DNA of 64,000 nucleotides from the NCBI GenBank assembly GCA_025210655.1, contig JAOARG010000033.1:29122-93121 (forward strand). Reading direction: 5' to 3'. This DNA comes from Bacillota bacterium. GTDB taxonomy: Bacteria > Bacillota > Clostridia > Peptostreptococcales > Acidaminobacteraceae. Both the position numbers and the translations under genes were made by a program. The notes below the pieces were generated by a model, which worked only from the letters and a program-made list of their open reading frames with translations, was not told the origin of the DNA and did not search any database. This document shows, piece after piece, positions 25,808 to 34,853 of the stretch. Numbering within the stretch: position 1 is the first letter of the stretch; every line of letters begins with the position of its first letter.

Positions 25808-27361
25808 TTATGACATTCCATATAATTGTTGCAATACTCCTCGCTGTATTTTACCAGCACTATTTTTAGGTATATTGTCAACAAAATGATAATATTTTGG
25901 TATTTTGATGCTACTCATATTATTCTTTAAAAAAAATATTACTTCTTCTTCATCAAGATCCTCATTAGATTTTACAGCAACAATAGCTTTACCTACTTCT
26001 CCCCATTTCTCATCTGGAAAACCTATTACACATACCTCATCAACCAATGGATGTTTCTGTATTTCAGACTCTATTTCAGGTGGATAAATATTTTCACCAC
26101 CACTTATAAACATATTTTTTTTCCTGCCTACAATGTAATAATATCCATCCTCATCTTTTCTCCCAATATCACCTGTATAAACCCATCCATCCTTCAATGT
26201 CTTATTACTTTCCTTTTCATTATTCCAGTATCCAGAATATATACCTGGTCCACTCCATATCAATTCCCCACATTGTCCCCTTTCAACTTCATTACCAATA
26301 TCATCAACCACTTTTACTTGGGTAAAATACATGGGCTTTCCAACAGCTGTGTGTTTCTTTTTTATATCATCAAGGCTAATACAATCTGCCTGTGTTGTGC
26401 AGTTACATGGACCTGCTTCTGTCATTCCATAGGCCAAGGCAAATTTTACTCCCTTTTCCCAAAACTTCTCCATTGTAGATATTGGCGTAGGTGCAGCTGC
26501 ACTAAGTATCCACCTTAAAGAAGAATAATCAGTACTATCAAATTCTTTTTCTTTAATCATCATTCCGAATAAAGTTGAAACACCTAATAATACCGTAGGC
26601 CTTTCATTATTAATAATCTTAAGGGTTAGTTTGGGTTCATTTTTTTTACTAATTATTATTCTTCCACCCATATGAAGTATTGGCAATGTGAGTACACTCC
26701 AAGCCGCAGTGTGAAACATAGGCGTCATAATATAGCTTGAATCAAATTGTGATAAGTTAAATGTCATTGCTGCACTTAAGGAGTTATAAAGTAAAGAACG
26801 ATGTGATATTTTTGCACCTTTCGGAATCCCAGTTGTACCTCCAGTATGGATAATCATATGTATATCCTCTAAATCTAAATCTTTACACTCCCTATAATCA
26901 CTATTTTTATAGTTCATAATATCTTTATATTTGTATTCACATCTTCCATTATTATTCCCATCAAGTTCTATAAACTTACTTATATTAGTTTTTTCTCTAA
27001 TTCTAATAATCTTTTCTTCAATATTGCCTTCATAAAACAAAACTGAAGGTGTTTCATTGTTTATCATATTAATCAACTCATTTTCCGATAAAAGCTGATT
27101 GTATGTTACTAAAATTGCACCTATCTTTGCTGTTGCATAATAAGCATCAAATAACTCTATACAATTTCTTGTACAAAAAGCTATTCTGTCACCTTTATCA
27201 ATCTCTAAGACTTCAACTAAATAATTCGCTAATAAATTGGCTCTATTTTCTAAATCTCCATATGTGTAACTTATTTTGTTTTCATAGTCATAAATTGCTT
27301 CTTTTGTTGGGGAAATCCTTGATCTAAAATAAGAATAGTTTCCTATCCAGCTATTATTCAT
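25808..27361 (-). CDS. Acyl-CoA ligase (AMP-forming)
   Basis: A 517-residue ANL-superfamily enzyme that activates a carboxylic acid to its CoA ester through an acyl-adenylate. It has the P-loop IIHTGGTTGIPKGAK, the YGMTEAG motif (ALAYGMTEAGPCNC), the hinge segment GWVYTGDIGRKDEDGYYYIVGRKKN and the catalytic lysine near the end (KNSAGKIQRG). The substrate is unknown; the operon suggests the acid handled by the reductase. The ATG at 27361 has GGAGG 8 nt upstream. It lies after the thiolase gene, separated by a long inverted repeat. Confidence 0.9.
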   Translation of the reverse strand: MNNSWIGNYSYFRSRISPTKEAIYDYENKISYTYGDLENRANLLANYLVEVLEIDKGDRIAFCTRNCIELFDAYYATAKIGAILVTYNQLLSENELINMINNETPSVLFYEGNIEEKIIRIREKTNISKFIELDGNNNGRCEYKYKDIMNYKNSDYRECKDLDLEDIHMIIHTGGTTGIPKGAKISHRSLLYNSLSAAMTFNLSQFDSSYIMTPMFHTAAWSVLTLPILHMGGRIIISKKNEPKLTLKIINNERPTVLLGVSTLFGMMIKEKEFDSTDYSSLRWILSAAAPTPISTMEKFWEKGVKFALAYGMTEAGPCNCTTQADCISLDDIKKKHTAVGKPMYFTQVKVVDDIGNEVERGQCGELIWSGPGIYSGYWNNEKESNKTLKDGWVYTGDIGRKDEDGYYYIVGRKKNMFISGGENIYPPEIESEIQKHPLVDEVCVIGFPDEKWGEVGKAIVAVKSNEDLDEEEVIFFLKNNMSSIKIPKYYHFVDNIPKNSAGKIQRGVLQQLYGMS

Positions 27362-27417
27362 AAAAGTTACCTCCATTTGTTATTAACTCATCAAATGTCT
27401 TTTTTCAAAATTTCTTT

Positions 27418-27505
27418 ATATTTAAGGGAGAGGATTGATAATTTATAACTCTTTATTTCTTTTAAGAAGATCCCCCAAACAGAATAAACCTCTTCCCTTA
27501 AATAT
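27418..27505. other. Long inverted repeat between thiolase and ligase genes
   Basis: ATATTTAAGGGAGAGG (27418-27433) is complementary, with one bulged base, to CCTCTTCCCTTAAATAT (27489-27505), enclosing about 55 nt. It could be an mRNA processing or polarity element in the long operon. Confidence 0.6.
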
Positions 27506-27539
27506 TTATAGTGCCTTATAAATACAACTAATAAATATT

Positions 27540-28724
27540 CTACATATCCATCAATTCTATTACGCCAGCTGCACCCATTCCGCCTCCTATACACATACTC
27601 ACTACTCCATACTTGATTTTTTCACGCCTCATTTCAGAAAGAAGTTTTCCTGTTAGAAAAGCTCCTGTACATCCAAGAGGATGGCCTAGTGCAATAGCAC
27701 CACCATTTGGATTCACTATTTCAGGTTTAAGGCCCAACTCATCGATACAAGCGATAGCTTGGGATGCAAATGCTTCATTAAGTTCAACTAAACCAATATC
27801 ATCTTGCTTTAACCCAGCTAAATCTAAAGCTTTAGGAATTGCTCTTATTGGACCAATGCCCATTATCTCTGGTGCAACACCAGCAACCGCATATGATAAA
27901 AATTTAGCTATAGGTTTTATTCCTAATGAATTTGCTTTTTCTTTTGACATTAACAAAACCATTGAAGCACCTTCGCTCATTTGAGATGCATTACCAGCAG
28001 TGACTGTACCACCAACTTTAAATACAGTTCTTAGCTTTCCTAAACCTTTAATATCAGTATTTCCCCTAACCCCTTCATCTTTATCAAATATAAAAGTTTC
28101 ATTAACTATAATCCCATCATCACCCATTACAGGTTTTATAGCTTCAACAGGAATAATCTCATCTTCAAATTTTCCTTGCAGAATTGCACTATGTGCTTTC
28201 CTATGACTCTCAACAGCAAATTCATCCTGCATTTCCCTTGTTATCTTATATCTATCAGCTACTTCTTCGGCAGTTAAACCCATCGACATATAAGATTCAG
28301 GCTTGTTCTCCATAAGATAAGGATTAGGAGTTATAATATTACCTGACATAGGAACCGTTCCCATAAATTCAACTCCACCAGCCAGTACGACATCTGCTTG
28401 ACCAGCTATAATGCTATTTGCTCCATTTGCAATAGTTTGAATTCCCGATGCACAAAATCTATTTACAGTCTGACCTGGCACAGAATTTGGCAAACCTGAT
28501 CTTAGTGCCACAATACGTCCTAAATTATAACCTTGTTCAGCTTCTGGAAATGCACATCCAATAATTAAATCATCAATCTCTTCACATCTTAACTGAGGTA
28601 CTTTATCTAAAACACCCCTTACAACCTGCGATGCTATATCAGCAGGTCTTGTATACTTGAGTTTTCCCTTTGGGGCTTTACCTATAGCTGAGCGTCCATA
28701 AGCTACAATTACAGCTTCTCTCAT
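27540..28724 (-). CDS. Acetyl-CoA C-acyltransferase (thiolase)
   Basis: A 394-residue thiolase II-type enzyme that cleaves a 3-oxoacyl-CoA with CoA. The acylated cysteine is Cys91 in NRFCASGIQ, the base histidine is in GGAIALGHPLGCTGA and the second cysteine in SMCIGGGMGAA, so the active site is complete. It follows the dehydrogenase/hydratase fusion by 13 bp, as in FadN-FadA pairs. GGAGG precedes the ATG. It would complete degradation of the CoA ester to acetyl-CoA. Confidence 0.93.
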   Translation of the reverse strand: MREAVIVAYGRSAIGKAPKGKLKYTRPADIASQVVRGVLDKVPQLRCEEIDDLIIGCAFPEAEQGYNLGRIVALRSGLPNSVPGQTVNRFCASGIQTIANGANSIIAGQADVVLAGGVEFMGTVPMSGNIITPNPYLMENKPESYMSMGLTAEEVADRYKITREMQDEFAVESHRKAHSAILQGKFEDEIIPVEAIKPVMGDDGIIVNETFIFDKDEGVRGNTDIKGLGKLRTVFKVGGTVTAGNASQMSEGASMVLLMSKEKANSLGIKPIAKFLSYAVAGVAPEIMGIGPIRAIPKALDLAGLKQDDIGLVELNEAFASQAIACIDELGLKPEIVNPNGGAIALGHPLGCTGAFLTGKLLSEMRREKIKYGVVSMCIGGGMGAAGVIELMDM

Positions 28725-28737
28725 ATTAATTCCTCCA

Positions 28738-31077
28738 TTAATTCCTTAATCTTTTCCCTGTTTTAAGCATGCTCTTCATTCTATCTATTGTCTTTTCTTC
28801 CTTACAAAGATCAATAAAAGCTTCCTTTTCAAGTTGTAATATTTGTTCTTCAGTAACATATACTCCATTTGATACATCACCGCCAGTTAATACATATGCA
28901 ACTTTATTAGCAATAAATGCATCGTAATCACTGATAAAACCACCCCTTGATAAAAAATCTAAGTCAAACTGCAAAGCTGCTCTTCCAGTGGCTCCTAATA
29001 CCGGAATCTTCTTCTTCTCTAATGGTCTAAAGCCACTATTATAAAGGAAAAGAGCTGTTTTCTTTGCTTCGTCAATTATATAATCCCTATTCATAACAAT
29101 TTGATCATTTTTATTAATAAAACCTTTTTCTGCTGCATCATGCGCACTAGATGATACTTTACCCAAAACTATGTTTTTCCATGTTTCTCGTAATTCACCT
29201 AATACTTCACCAGTGGAAACATTCCCTAACTTGTCCATCATTCTAAGCAATAGTTCTTTTATTCCTCCACCAGCAGGAATAAGACCAACACCACTTTCTA
29301 CTAGTCCCATATAAGTCTCAGCATGGGCTGCTGTCATATGGGTATGCATAACCAATTCTGCTCCACCGCCTAATGTCATACCGTAAGGTGCAGAAATTAC
29401 AGGTTTCTTGCAATATTTTAGTGCCATGTTTGCCTTTTGCAAATTATCTATCATATCTTCAATAACCTTATATTCACCTTGAGATGCTAATTTAGATACA
29501 ACAGAAATATTTGCCCCCACTGAGAAATTCTTATTTCTATTTCCAATAACTAATCCTTTGTAGTTTTCTTCAACCTCTCTTACTGAAGTCATAATCATCT
29601 CTACTACATCTTCTGTTATGGTATTTCTTTTTGACTTAAACTCTAGACAAAGAATTCCATCACCAATATCCAGTAGTCTAGCACCATCATTTTCACTAAC
29701 AATATTATTTTTAGATTCTTTTAGGTCTATATAAGCTTCTTCAGTGTCAACTCCATCATAGAATTTCTTATTTCCAAATGCTAACCTATCATGAATCCAA
29801 GATGGTATTATTTCACCCTCATCTTTCATTTTCTCTACAGATTTTTCTAAACCAATCATGTCCCAAATTGCAAAAGGACCTAATTCCCAGTTATATCCCC
29901 ACATCATGCCCTTATCTATATCTTTAAAATTATCAGTAATTGTAGGCATAATCTTAGCACTATAAAGAAGTGTGCTTTTGATGTTCTCCCAGACAAATTT
30001 ACTCTCTTCACTGTCACCATAAACCAATGTACTAAGTGGATTTTCACTTTTCTTGGCTTCTTCTAAGATAGGATTTTTGACCCTAACAGCCTCTATATAA
30101 ACTTGATTTTTATAATCCCACATATAGGTTTTCGATCCACTTTCAGACCTTACTTTTTTATAGAATCCACCTTTGCTTTTATCTCCTAACCTTCCATCAC
30201 TAATTAGTTTTTCTACAAAATTAGGTATTGTCAAAGCTTCGATCTCATCCACATCATCAATTGCTTTTATTGTATTACTTGGTACTTTTTTAAAAACATC
30301 TAAGCCTACCATATCTAATGTTCTAAATGTAGCACTCTTAGGTCTTCCAATTACAGGACCTGTTAATTGATCAACAGTTCCAAAATCATAGCCATATTTT
30401 TCAGTTAGTTTTACGGCCGTAACTAGAGCATGTGAACCGATTCTATTAGCTATAAATCCAGGTGTATCCTTGGCAAGAATTATCCCTTTACCTAGTCTTT
30501 TGGTTCCAAATTCATACATAAAATCCACAACTTCAGGAAGTGTATCCTGACCTGCTATAACTTCAAACAATTTCATATAACGGGGAGGATTAAAAAAATG
30601 GGTACCTAAGAATTTTTGTCTAAATTCTAATGGTAAATCTTCAACAATCTTATTTATTGATACACCAGAAGTATTAGAACTCACAATACAATCATCTTTA
30701 GCATATTCACCAATTTTTTTAATAAATTCTTTTTTTATTTCAAGATTCTCTACAATAACCTCTATAATCCAGTCACAGTCACTGATTAAATCCATATCGT
30801 CTTCAAAATTACCAACCTTGATTCTACTTGCCATTTTTTTTGAATAGATTGCTTTATTCCTTGGATTAGTTACCCTATCCTTGTTTAATTGAGCCACACG
30901 ATTTCTAACCCTAGAATCATTCATAGTAAGTCCCTTAGAAATCTCGTTTTCAGTCAACTCCTTAGGAAGCATATCTAATAAAACTACATCTAGACCTGCT
31001 CCCGCCAAGTGAGCTGCTATTCCAGATCCCATGACTCCTGAACCAAGTACAGCTACCTTATTAATATTCAAACTCAT
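28738..31077 (-). CDS. 3-hydroxyacyl-CoA dehydrogenase/enoyl-CoA hydratase fusion (FadN-like order)
   Basis: A 779-residue bifunctional beta-oxidation enzyme. The NAD-binding GSGVMGSGIAAHLAGAG (12-28) opens the dehydrogenase half, which has SSNTSG and GTHFFNPPRYM with the catalytic His-Glu region. The crotonase half begins near 480, with the oxyanion segment SVGANIS and GGGAELVMHTHMTAAHAETYMGL. The dehydrogenase-first order and length match Bacillus FadN and not E. coli FadB. It would oxidise a 3-hydroxyacyl-CoA and hydrate an enoyl-CoA. It is 47 bp downstream of the CoA-transferase gene. No acyl-CoA dehydrogenase or ETF gene is in the module. Confidence 0.92.
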   Translation of the reverse strand: MSLNINKVAVLGSGVMGSGIAAHLAGAGLDVVLLDMLPKELTENEISKGLTMNDSRVRNRVAQLNKDRVTNPRNKAIYSKKMASRIKVGNFEDDMDLISDCDWIIEVIVENLEIKKEFIKKIGEYAKDDCIVSSNTSGVSINKIVEDLPLEFRQKFLGTHFFNPPRYMKLFEVIAGQDTLPEVVDFMYEFGTKRLGKGIILAKDTPGFIANRIGSHALVTAVKLTEKYGYDFGTVDQLTGPVIGRPKSATFRTLDMVGLDVFKKVPSNTIKAIDDVDEIEALTIPNFVEKLISDGRLGDKSKGGFYKKVRSESGSKTYMWDYKNQVYIEAVRVKNPILEEAKKSENPLSTLVYGDSEESKFVWENIKSTLLYSAKIMPTITDNFKDIDKGMMWGYNWELGPFAIWDMIGLEKSVEKMKDEGEIIPSWIHDRLAFGNKKFYDGVDTEEAYIDLKESKNNIVSENDGARLLDIGDGILCLEFKSKRNTITEDVVEMIMTSVREVEENYKGLVIGNRNKNFSVGANISVVSKLASQGEYKVIEDMIDNLQKANMALKYCKKPVISAPYGMTLGGGAELVMHTHMTAAHAETYMGLVESGVGLIPAGGGIKELLLRMMDKLGNVSTGEVLGELRETWKNIVLGKVSSSAHDAAEKGFINKNDQIVMNRDYIIDEAKKTALFLYNSGFRPLEKKKIPVLGATGRAALQFDLDFLSRGGFISDYDAFIANKVAYVLTGGDVSNGVYVTEEQILQLEKEAFIDLCKEEKTIDRMKSMLKTGKRLRN

Positions 31078-31124
31078 TCTTTTCCCTCTCTTTCGAATTT
31101 TCCTCTGCTTCTACTAAAAATTAA

Positions 31125-32432
31125 CTAAGAAATAATTCCTGCCTCAATAGCTTGTTGTTTTAGCTCTTCTCTAAAATCAGGATGAGCTATTCCAATCAAT
31201 AACTTTGCCCTTTCTGATAGGGTTTTATTTGACACATCTGCAGCTCCATATTCTGTAACAATGTACTGTGCGTCTGTTCTTGGAACTGTAACGGCTGTTC
31301 CCGGAGGTAAAGTCATCATAATTCTTGATTTTTTCCCTTTTTCTGAGTTGAAAGTTGATGGTAGACATATAAATGATTTTCCACCTTTAGAAAGTTGCGA
31401 TCCCCTAACAAAATCTAGCTGACCACCAGTCGAACTAAACTGATTAAATCCAATTGCTTCAGATGCTACTTGTCCTGTAAAATCAACCATTAATGCATTA
31501 TTTATAGAAATCAAATTATCATTCTTTGCAATCTCATTAGGATCATTTATCTCATTAAAAGGTCTAATCTCTATGGATTCGTTTTTATTCATAAAGTCAT
31601 ATAACTCTTGGCTTCCTAATCCAAAACTAATTACAGTTTTATTTGGCTTGTAATTTTTCTTAGAATTATTAATGACCCCCTTCTTGATTAAATGCACCAT
31701 AGAGTTTGTCAACATTTCACTATGTACTCCAAGATCTTTTTTATTTTCCAAACCATATCCAACTGCATTAGCAGTACCACCTATACCTAACTGAATTGTT
31801 GCTCCATCTGGTATTTCAGGTATAATATAGTCTGCTATTTTTTCATCAATCTCTGATGCAGGTGCTTGAGGTAGTTCTAAAACTTGATGATGATCCTCAC
31901 AAATATATGCGACCTCACTAACGTGTACCTTATTTCTCTCACCATGAATGTATGGACAATGTTTATTTACTTGCACAATAATTCGATCAGCACTTTTAGC
32001 TGCTTCATCACAGGTTACTACACCTGCTGGACCATAACACATATAACCATTTTCATCAGGTTCAGAAACTTCACAAAGTACTACTGTAGGTTCTTTTTCT
32101 TGGATATATTTATATAATTTAGAAAGATGTATTGATGCTACATTTATATTTCCTTCTTTTTTAAACTTTCTTGTAACACCAGACATATACCATGTATTAA
32201 CATTGATATGTCCTTTTCCTTCTCCTTTGAAAAAATCGAAAAGGTTAAAAGCCAAACTGTCATACCATTCTACATCAACTAATTCACTTGATCTTTCTGC
32301 AATAGAATTCACAAGTTTTGCTGGTGCACTTGCAGCTGATGCAACCCATACTCTATCTCCTGACTTGATTTTCGATGCAGCTTCCTCTACAGTAACAAGT
32401 TTACTATCATATATTTTTTTCCACTCTTTCAT
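31125..32432 (-). CDS. Acetyl-CoA hydrolase/CoA-transferase family protein (Cat2-like)
   Basis: A 435-residue member of the group that includes 4-hydroxybutyrate, butyrate and succinate CoA-transferases. The catalytic glutamate is in GVHSEMLTN after GIGGTANAVGYGL, and the C-terminal VTEYGAADV motif is present. It would move CoA between acetyl-CoA (or a product) and the free acid substrate, making an ATP-free alternative to the ligase in the same operon. Which acids are used cannot be seen. It starts 22 bp after the crotonase stop. Confidence 0.88.
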   Translation of the reverse strand: MKEWKKIYDSKLVTVEEAASKIKSGDRVWVASAASAPAKLVNSIAERSSELVDVEWYDSLAFNLFDFFKGEGKGHINVNTWYMSGVTRKFKKEGNINVASIHLSKLYKYIQEKEPTVVLCEVSEPDENGYMCYGPAGVVTCDEAAKSADRIIVQVNKHCPYIHGERNKVHVSEVAYICEDHHQVLELPQAPASEIDEKIADYIIPEIPDGATIQLGIGGTANAVGYGLENKKDLGVHSEMLTNSMVHLIKKGVINNSKKNYKPNKTVISFGLGSQELYDFMNKNESIEIRPFNEINDPNEIAKNDNLISINNALMVDFTGQVASEAIGFNQFSSTGGQLDFVRGSQLSKGGKSFICLPSTFNSEKGKKSRIMMTLPPGTAVTVPRTDAQYIVTEYGAADVSNKTLSERAKLLIGIAHPDFREELKQQAIEAGIIS

Positions 32433-32454
32433 TTCAATCCTCCTTAATTAAAAA

Positions 32455-33243
32455 CTACTTTCCCTGAAAGTTTGCTTTTCTCTTTTCTGCAAAAGCATAA
32501 ATACCTTCTTTGAAATCATTTGTATTTGCACATTGCATCTGGTACTCTGTTTCATTATCTAAATTATTTTCAAAGCCCTGGAATGCAGCCCTGTTTATCA
32601 AAGTTTTCATTTTACCCAGTGCAATACTTGGCAAATTAGATAGTTTATCAGCAAGCTCAACAGCAGTATCCTCCAACTCTTCAAGAGGAACCACCTCTGA
32701 AACTAAACCTAAAGAATAGGCGTCTTTCGCATTTATAGGCTTTCCTGTCATTATCAACTCCGTGGCTTTTGATACACCTAAAGTACGGGTAAGCAAGAAA
32801 GTTCCTCCCATATCAGGAACCAATCCAATATTAACGAAGGCCTGTATAAACTTAGTATTTTCTGCAGCTACACGAAAATCACAAAGCAATGCAAAGTTAA
32901 AACCTGCCCCAGCTACAGAACCATGTACAGATGCAATAACAGGTTTTCCTAAATTTCTAATTTTTAAAGCAAGTAAACCTGCCTTTCTTACTCCAGCACC
33001 AAGTCTTTGTTCACCACTTTTCAAACCTTCTAACATCATGCCAATATCACCACCGGCACTGAAACTTTTACCTTCACCAGAAATAATAACTACTTTTACA
33101 GTCTCATCATCAGCACATCTGTCTATTGCTAAGGAAAGTTCATCTACCATAGGTTCATCTAAGGCATTTAGATTTTTAGGACTATCCATTTTTATCTTGG
33201 CAACCCCCCTTTCTTGAAAATATTTAATTTTCCTGAATTCCAT
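32455..33243 (-). CDS. Enoyl-CoA hydratase/isomerase (crotonase family)
   Basis: A 262-residue crotonase-fold protein, first gene of the operon. It has the oxyanion-hole segments SFSAGGDIGMML and SVHGSVAGAGFNFALLCDFRVA, and PDMGGTFLLTRTLG where hydratases carry the second catalytic glutamate; here an Asp occupies that region, which resembles isomerase or side-pathway members. So hydratase is likely but not certain. The ATG at 33243 has AGGAGG 8 nt before it; the twelve upstream codons are rejected. A sigma-54 promoter lies about 58 bp upstream. Confidence 0.88.
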   Translation of the reverse strand: MEFRKIKYFQERGVAKIKMDSPKNLNALDEPMVDELSLAIDRCADDETVKVVIISGEGKSFSAGGDIGMMLEGLKSGEQRLGAGVRKAGLLALKIRNLGKPVIASVHGSVAGAGFNFALLCDFRVAAENTKFIQAFVNIGLVPDMGGTFLLTRTLGVSKATELIMTGKPINAKDAYSLGLVSEVVPLEELEDTAVELADKLSNLPSIALGKMKTLINRAAFQGFENNLDNETEYQMQCANTNDFKEGIYAFAEKRKANFQGK

Positions 33244-33300
33244 AAAACATCCTCCTATTCTCTTAAAATCAACTTGCAAATATTTCTTGCATTATTACAG

Positions 33301-33318
33301 AGCAATTATCATGCCAAT
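33301..33318 (-). promoter_or_regulatory. Sigma-54 promoter of the beta-oxidation-like operon
   Basis: On the minus strand TTGGCAT-GATAA-TTGCT fits the -24/-12 consensus with exact 5-bp spacing, about 58 bp upstream of the crotonase ATG. Confidence 0.82.
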
Positions 33319-33353
33319 TTAAATTACAGCAAAAACCCACATTTTCAACTTTA

Positions 33354-33405
33354 CTTGTGCAATTTTTTCACCCTATGTGCAAGCTTAGTAAACTATTTGC
33401 ACAAA
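33354..33405. promoter_or_regulatory. Enhancer sites (three TTGTGCAA-like boxes)
   Basis: CTTGTGCAAT (33354-33363), TGTGCAAG (33376-33383) and the inverted TTTGCACAAA (33396-33405) lie 40-100 bp upstream of the sigma-54 promoter; the first two are about two helical turns apart. The core equals that of the 25363-25401 palindrome, so one regulator should bind both. Confidence 0.7.
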
Positions 33406-33457
33406 TTCATTAATAAAGCTTCTAATAGAATTTCTTAAAATGCATGGTCTTAAACAT

Positions 33458-33490
33458 AAAAAAAGCCCGCTCTATTGAGCGAACTTTTCT
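33458..33490 (-). terminator. Terminator of the regulator operon
   Basis: The stem CGCTC / GAGCG with a TATT loop, flanked by AAAAAAAGCC and TTTT, follows the response regulator stop; the minus strand reads into GGGCTTTTTTTAT. Confidence 0.75.
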
Positions 33491-33506
33491 TTATTCTCAT
33501 GATAAT

Positions 33507-34853
33507 TTACTTATTTATCAATCCAAATTTTTTCAACTTATACTGTAGGGTTCTTCTTGATATTCCTAGTTCATTTGCAGTTTTTTCTCTATGCCCATCA
33601 TTCTTTAGTAAGGCTTTTTTTATTATATCAATTTCTTGCTCTGCAAATATACTCATGCTTTTGCTATTATAACTTGATTCCTTATTTTCTACATTTTGTA
33701 CAATTCTTAATGGCAAATCTTTTTTTATTATTATTTCTCCATCTGCTAGAGCAACTGAACTTTCTATTGTGTTTTCCAACTCCCTCACATTACCAGGCCA
33801 CTCATACTCTTTAAGTATATTTAATACCTCTTTTGATATTTCCATTCCTTTCTTGTCAAACTTTTTACTGGTCTTTTTTAAAAAGTTATCAGTCAGTATT
33901 TCTATATCTTCTTTTCGATGGCGTAATGGTATACATTCTATTGTAATTACATTTAAACGGTAATATAAATCTTCTCTAAAAACCTTACTCTTTACTGCTT
34001 CCTCTAAATTTTCATTTGTAGCTGCAATAATCCTTGCATTGACTTTTATAGGTCTGTTTCCACCTATCTTATCAATCTTTTTTTCCTGTAAAACCGTTAG
34101 TAGTTTAGCTTGGAGTTTCGGCGACAATGTTCCTATTTCATCTAAAAAGATTGTCCCTTTACCAGCTAATTCAAATTTTCCTTTTTTACTGTCACTGGCT
34201 CCGGTGAAGGAACCTTTTTCATGTCCAAATAATTCACTTTCTATCAAATTTTCTGGTAGTACAGCACAGTTAACATGAATGAAAGGCAATTTCCGTCTAT
34301 TACTCTTACAATGTATTACCTTAGCTACTACACCTTTACCAGTCCCACTTTCTCCTGTTAATAATACAGTATTCCCCAAATCCTTTATCTTTTCAATCTT
34401 CACTTTAATCCGTTCAAGTTCAATACTTTCACCAAGGAGTTCGACATTAACATCTTCTATTTCCTCAGAGCCACTGTTTAACTTTTCTCTTATTTTAAGT
34501 GCCTGATGAATTTTTGTGGTTAGTTCACTGCTATCAAAAGGCTTTGTTAAATAATCATATGCCCCTACTTTCATTGCTTCAACAGCATTTTCGATACTTC
34601 CATAGGCCGTCATTATTATCACGATAATATCAGGATTATTTATCTTTATTTCTTTTAATACCTGAATACCACCTTTTTTTGGCATCCTGATATCAAGTAT
34701 TACAACATCATATCTATTTCCTTTTATTTTCTCACTTGCCTCATTACCATCATATGCCACATCAACTATAAATCCCTCGCTTCTCAACTCTTCACGAATA
34801 ACCTTAACTATATTAATCTCATCATCCACTACCAAAATATTTTTTTTATTCAT
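33507..34853 (-). CDS. NtrC-family sigma-54-dependent response regulator
   Basis: A 448-residue activator: receiver domain (VVDDE, phosphoacceptor in VVILDIRMP, conserved Lys in LTKPFD), AAA+ domain with Walker A GESGTGKG, the sigma-54 contact loop GSFTGA and Walker B GTIFLDEIG, and a C-terminal Fis-type helix-turn-helix (TANELGISRRTLQYKLKK). Domain set and loop mean it should open the two sigma-54 promoters found at 25211 and 33301. The ATG at 34853 has AAGGAG upstream and overlaps the kinase stop by about 8 bp, so the pair is translationally coupled. Confidence 0.93.
   Translation of the reverse strand: MNKKNILVVDDEINIVKVIREELRSEGFIVDVAYDGNEASEKIKGNRYDVVILDIRMPKKGGIQVLKEIKINNPDIIVIIMTAYGSIENAVEAMKVGAYDYLTKPFDSSELTTKIHQALKIREKLNSGSEEIEDVNVELLGESIELERIKVKIEKIKDLGNTVLLTGESGTGKGVVAKVIHCKSNRRKLPFIHVNCAVLPENLIESELFGHEKGSFTGASDSKKGKFELAGKGTIFLDEIGTLSPKLQAKLLTVLQEKKIDKIGGNRPIKVNARIIAATNENLEEAVKSKVFREDLYYRLNVITIECIPLRHRKEDIEILTDNFLKKTSKKFDKKGMEISKEVLNILKEYEWPGNVRELENTIESSVALADGEIIIKKDLPLRIVQNVENKESSYNSKSMSIFAEQEIDIIKKALLKNDGHREKTANELGISRRTLQYKLKKFGLINK

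Noticed and set aside
27391..27594. 67-codon frame overlapping the end of the thiolase gene
   Set aside because: It is out of frame with the thiolase gene, overlaps its 3' end and has no ribosome binding site.
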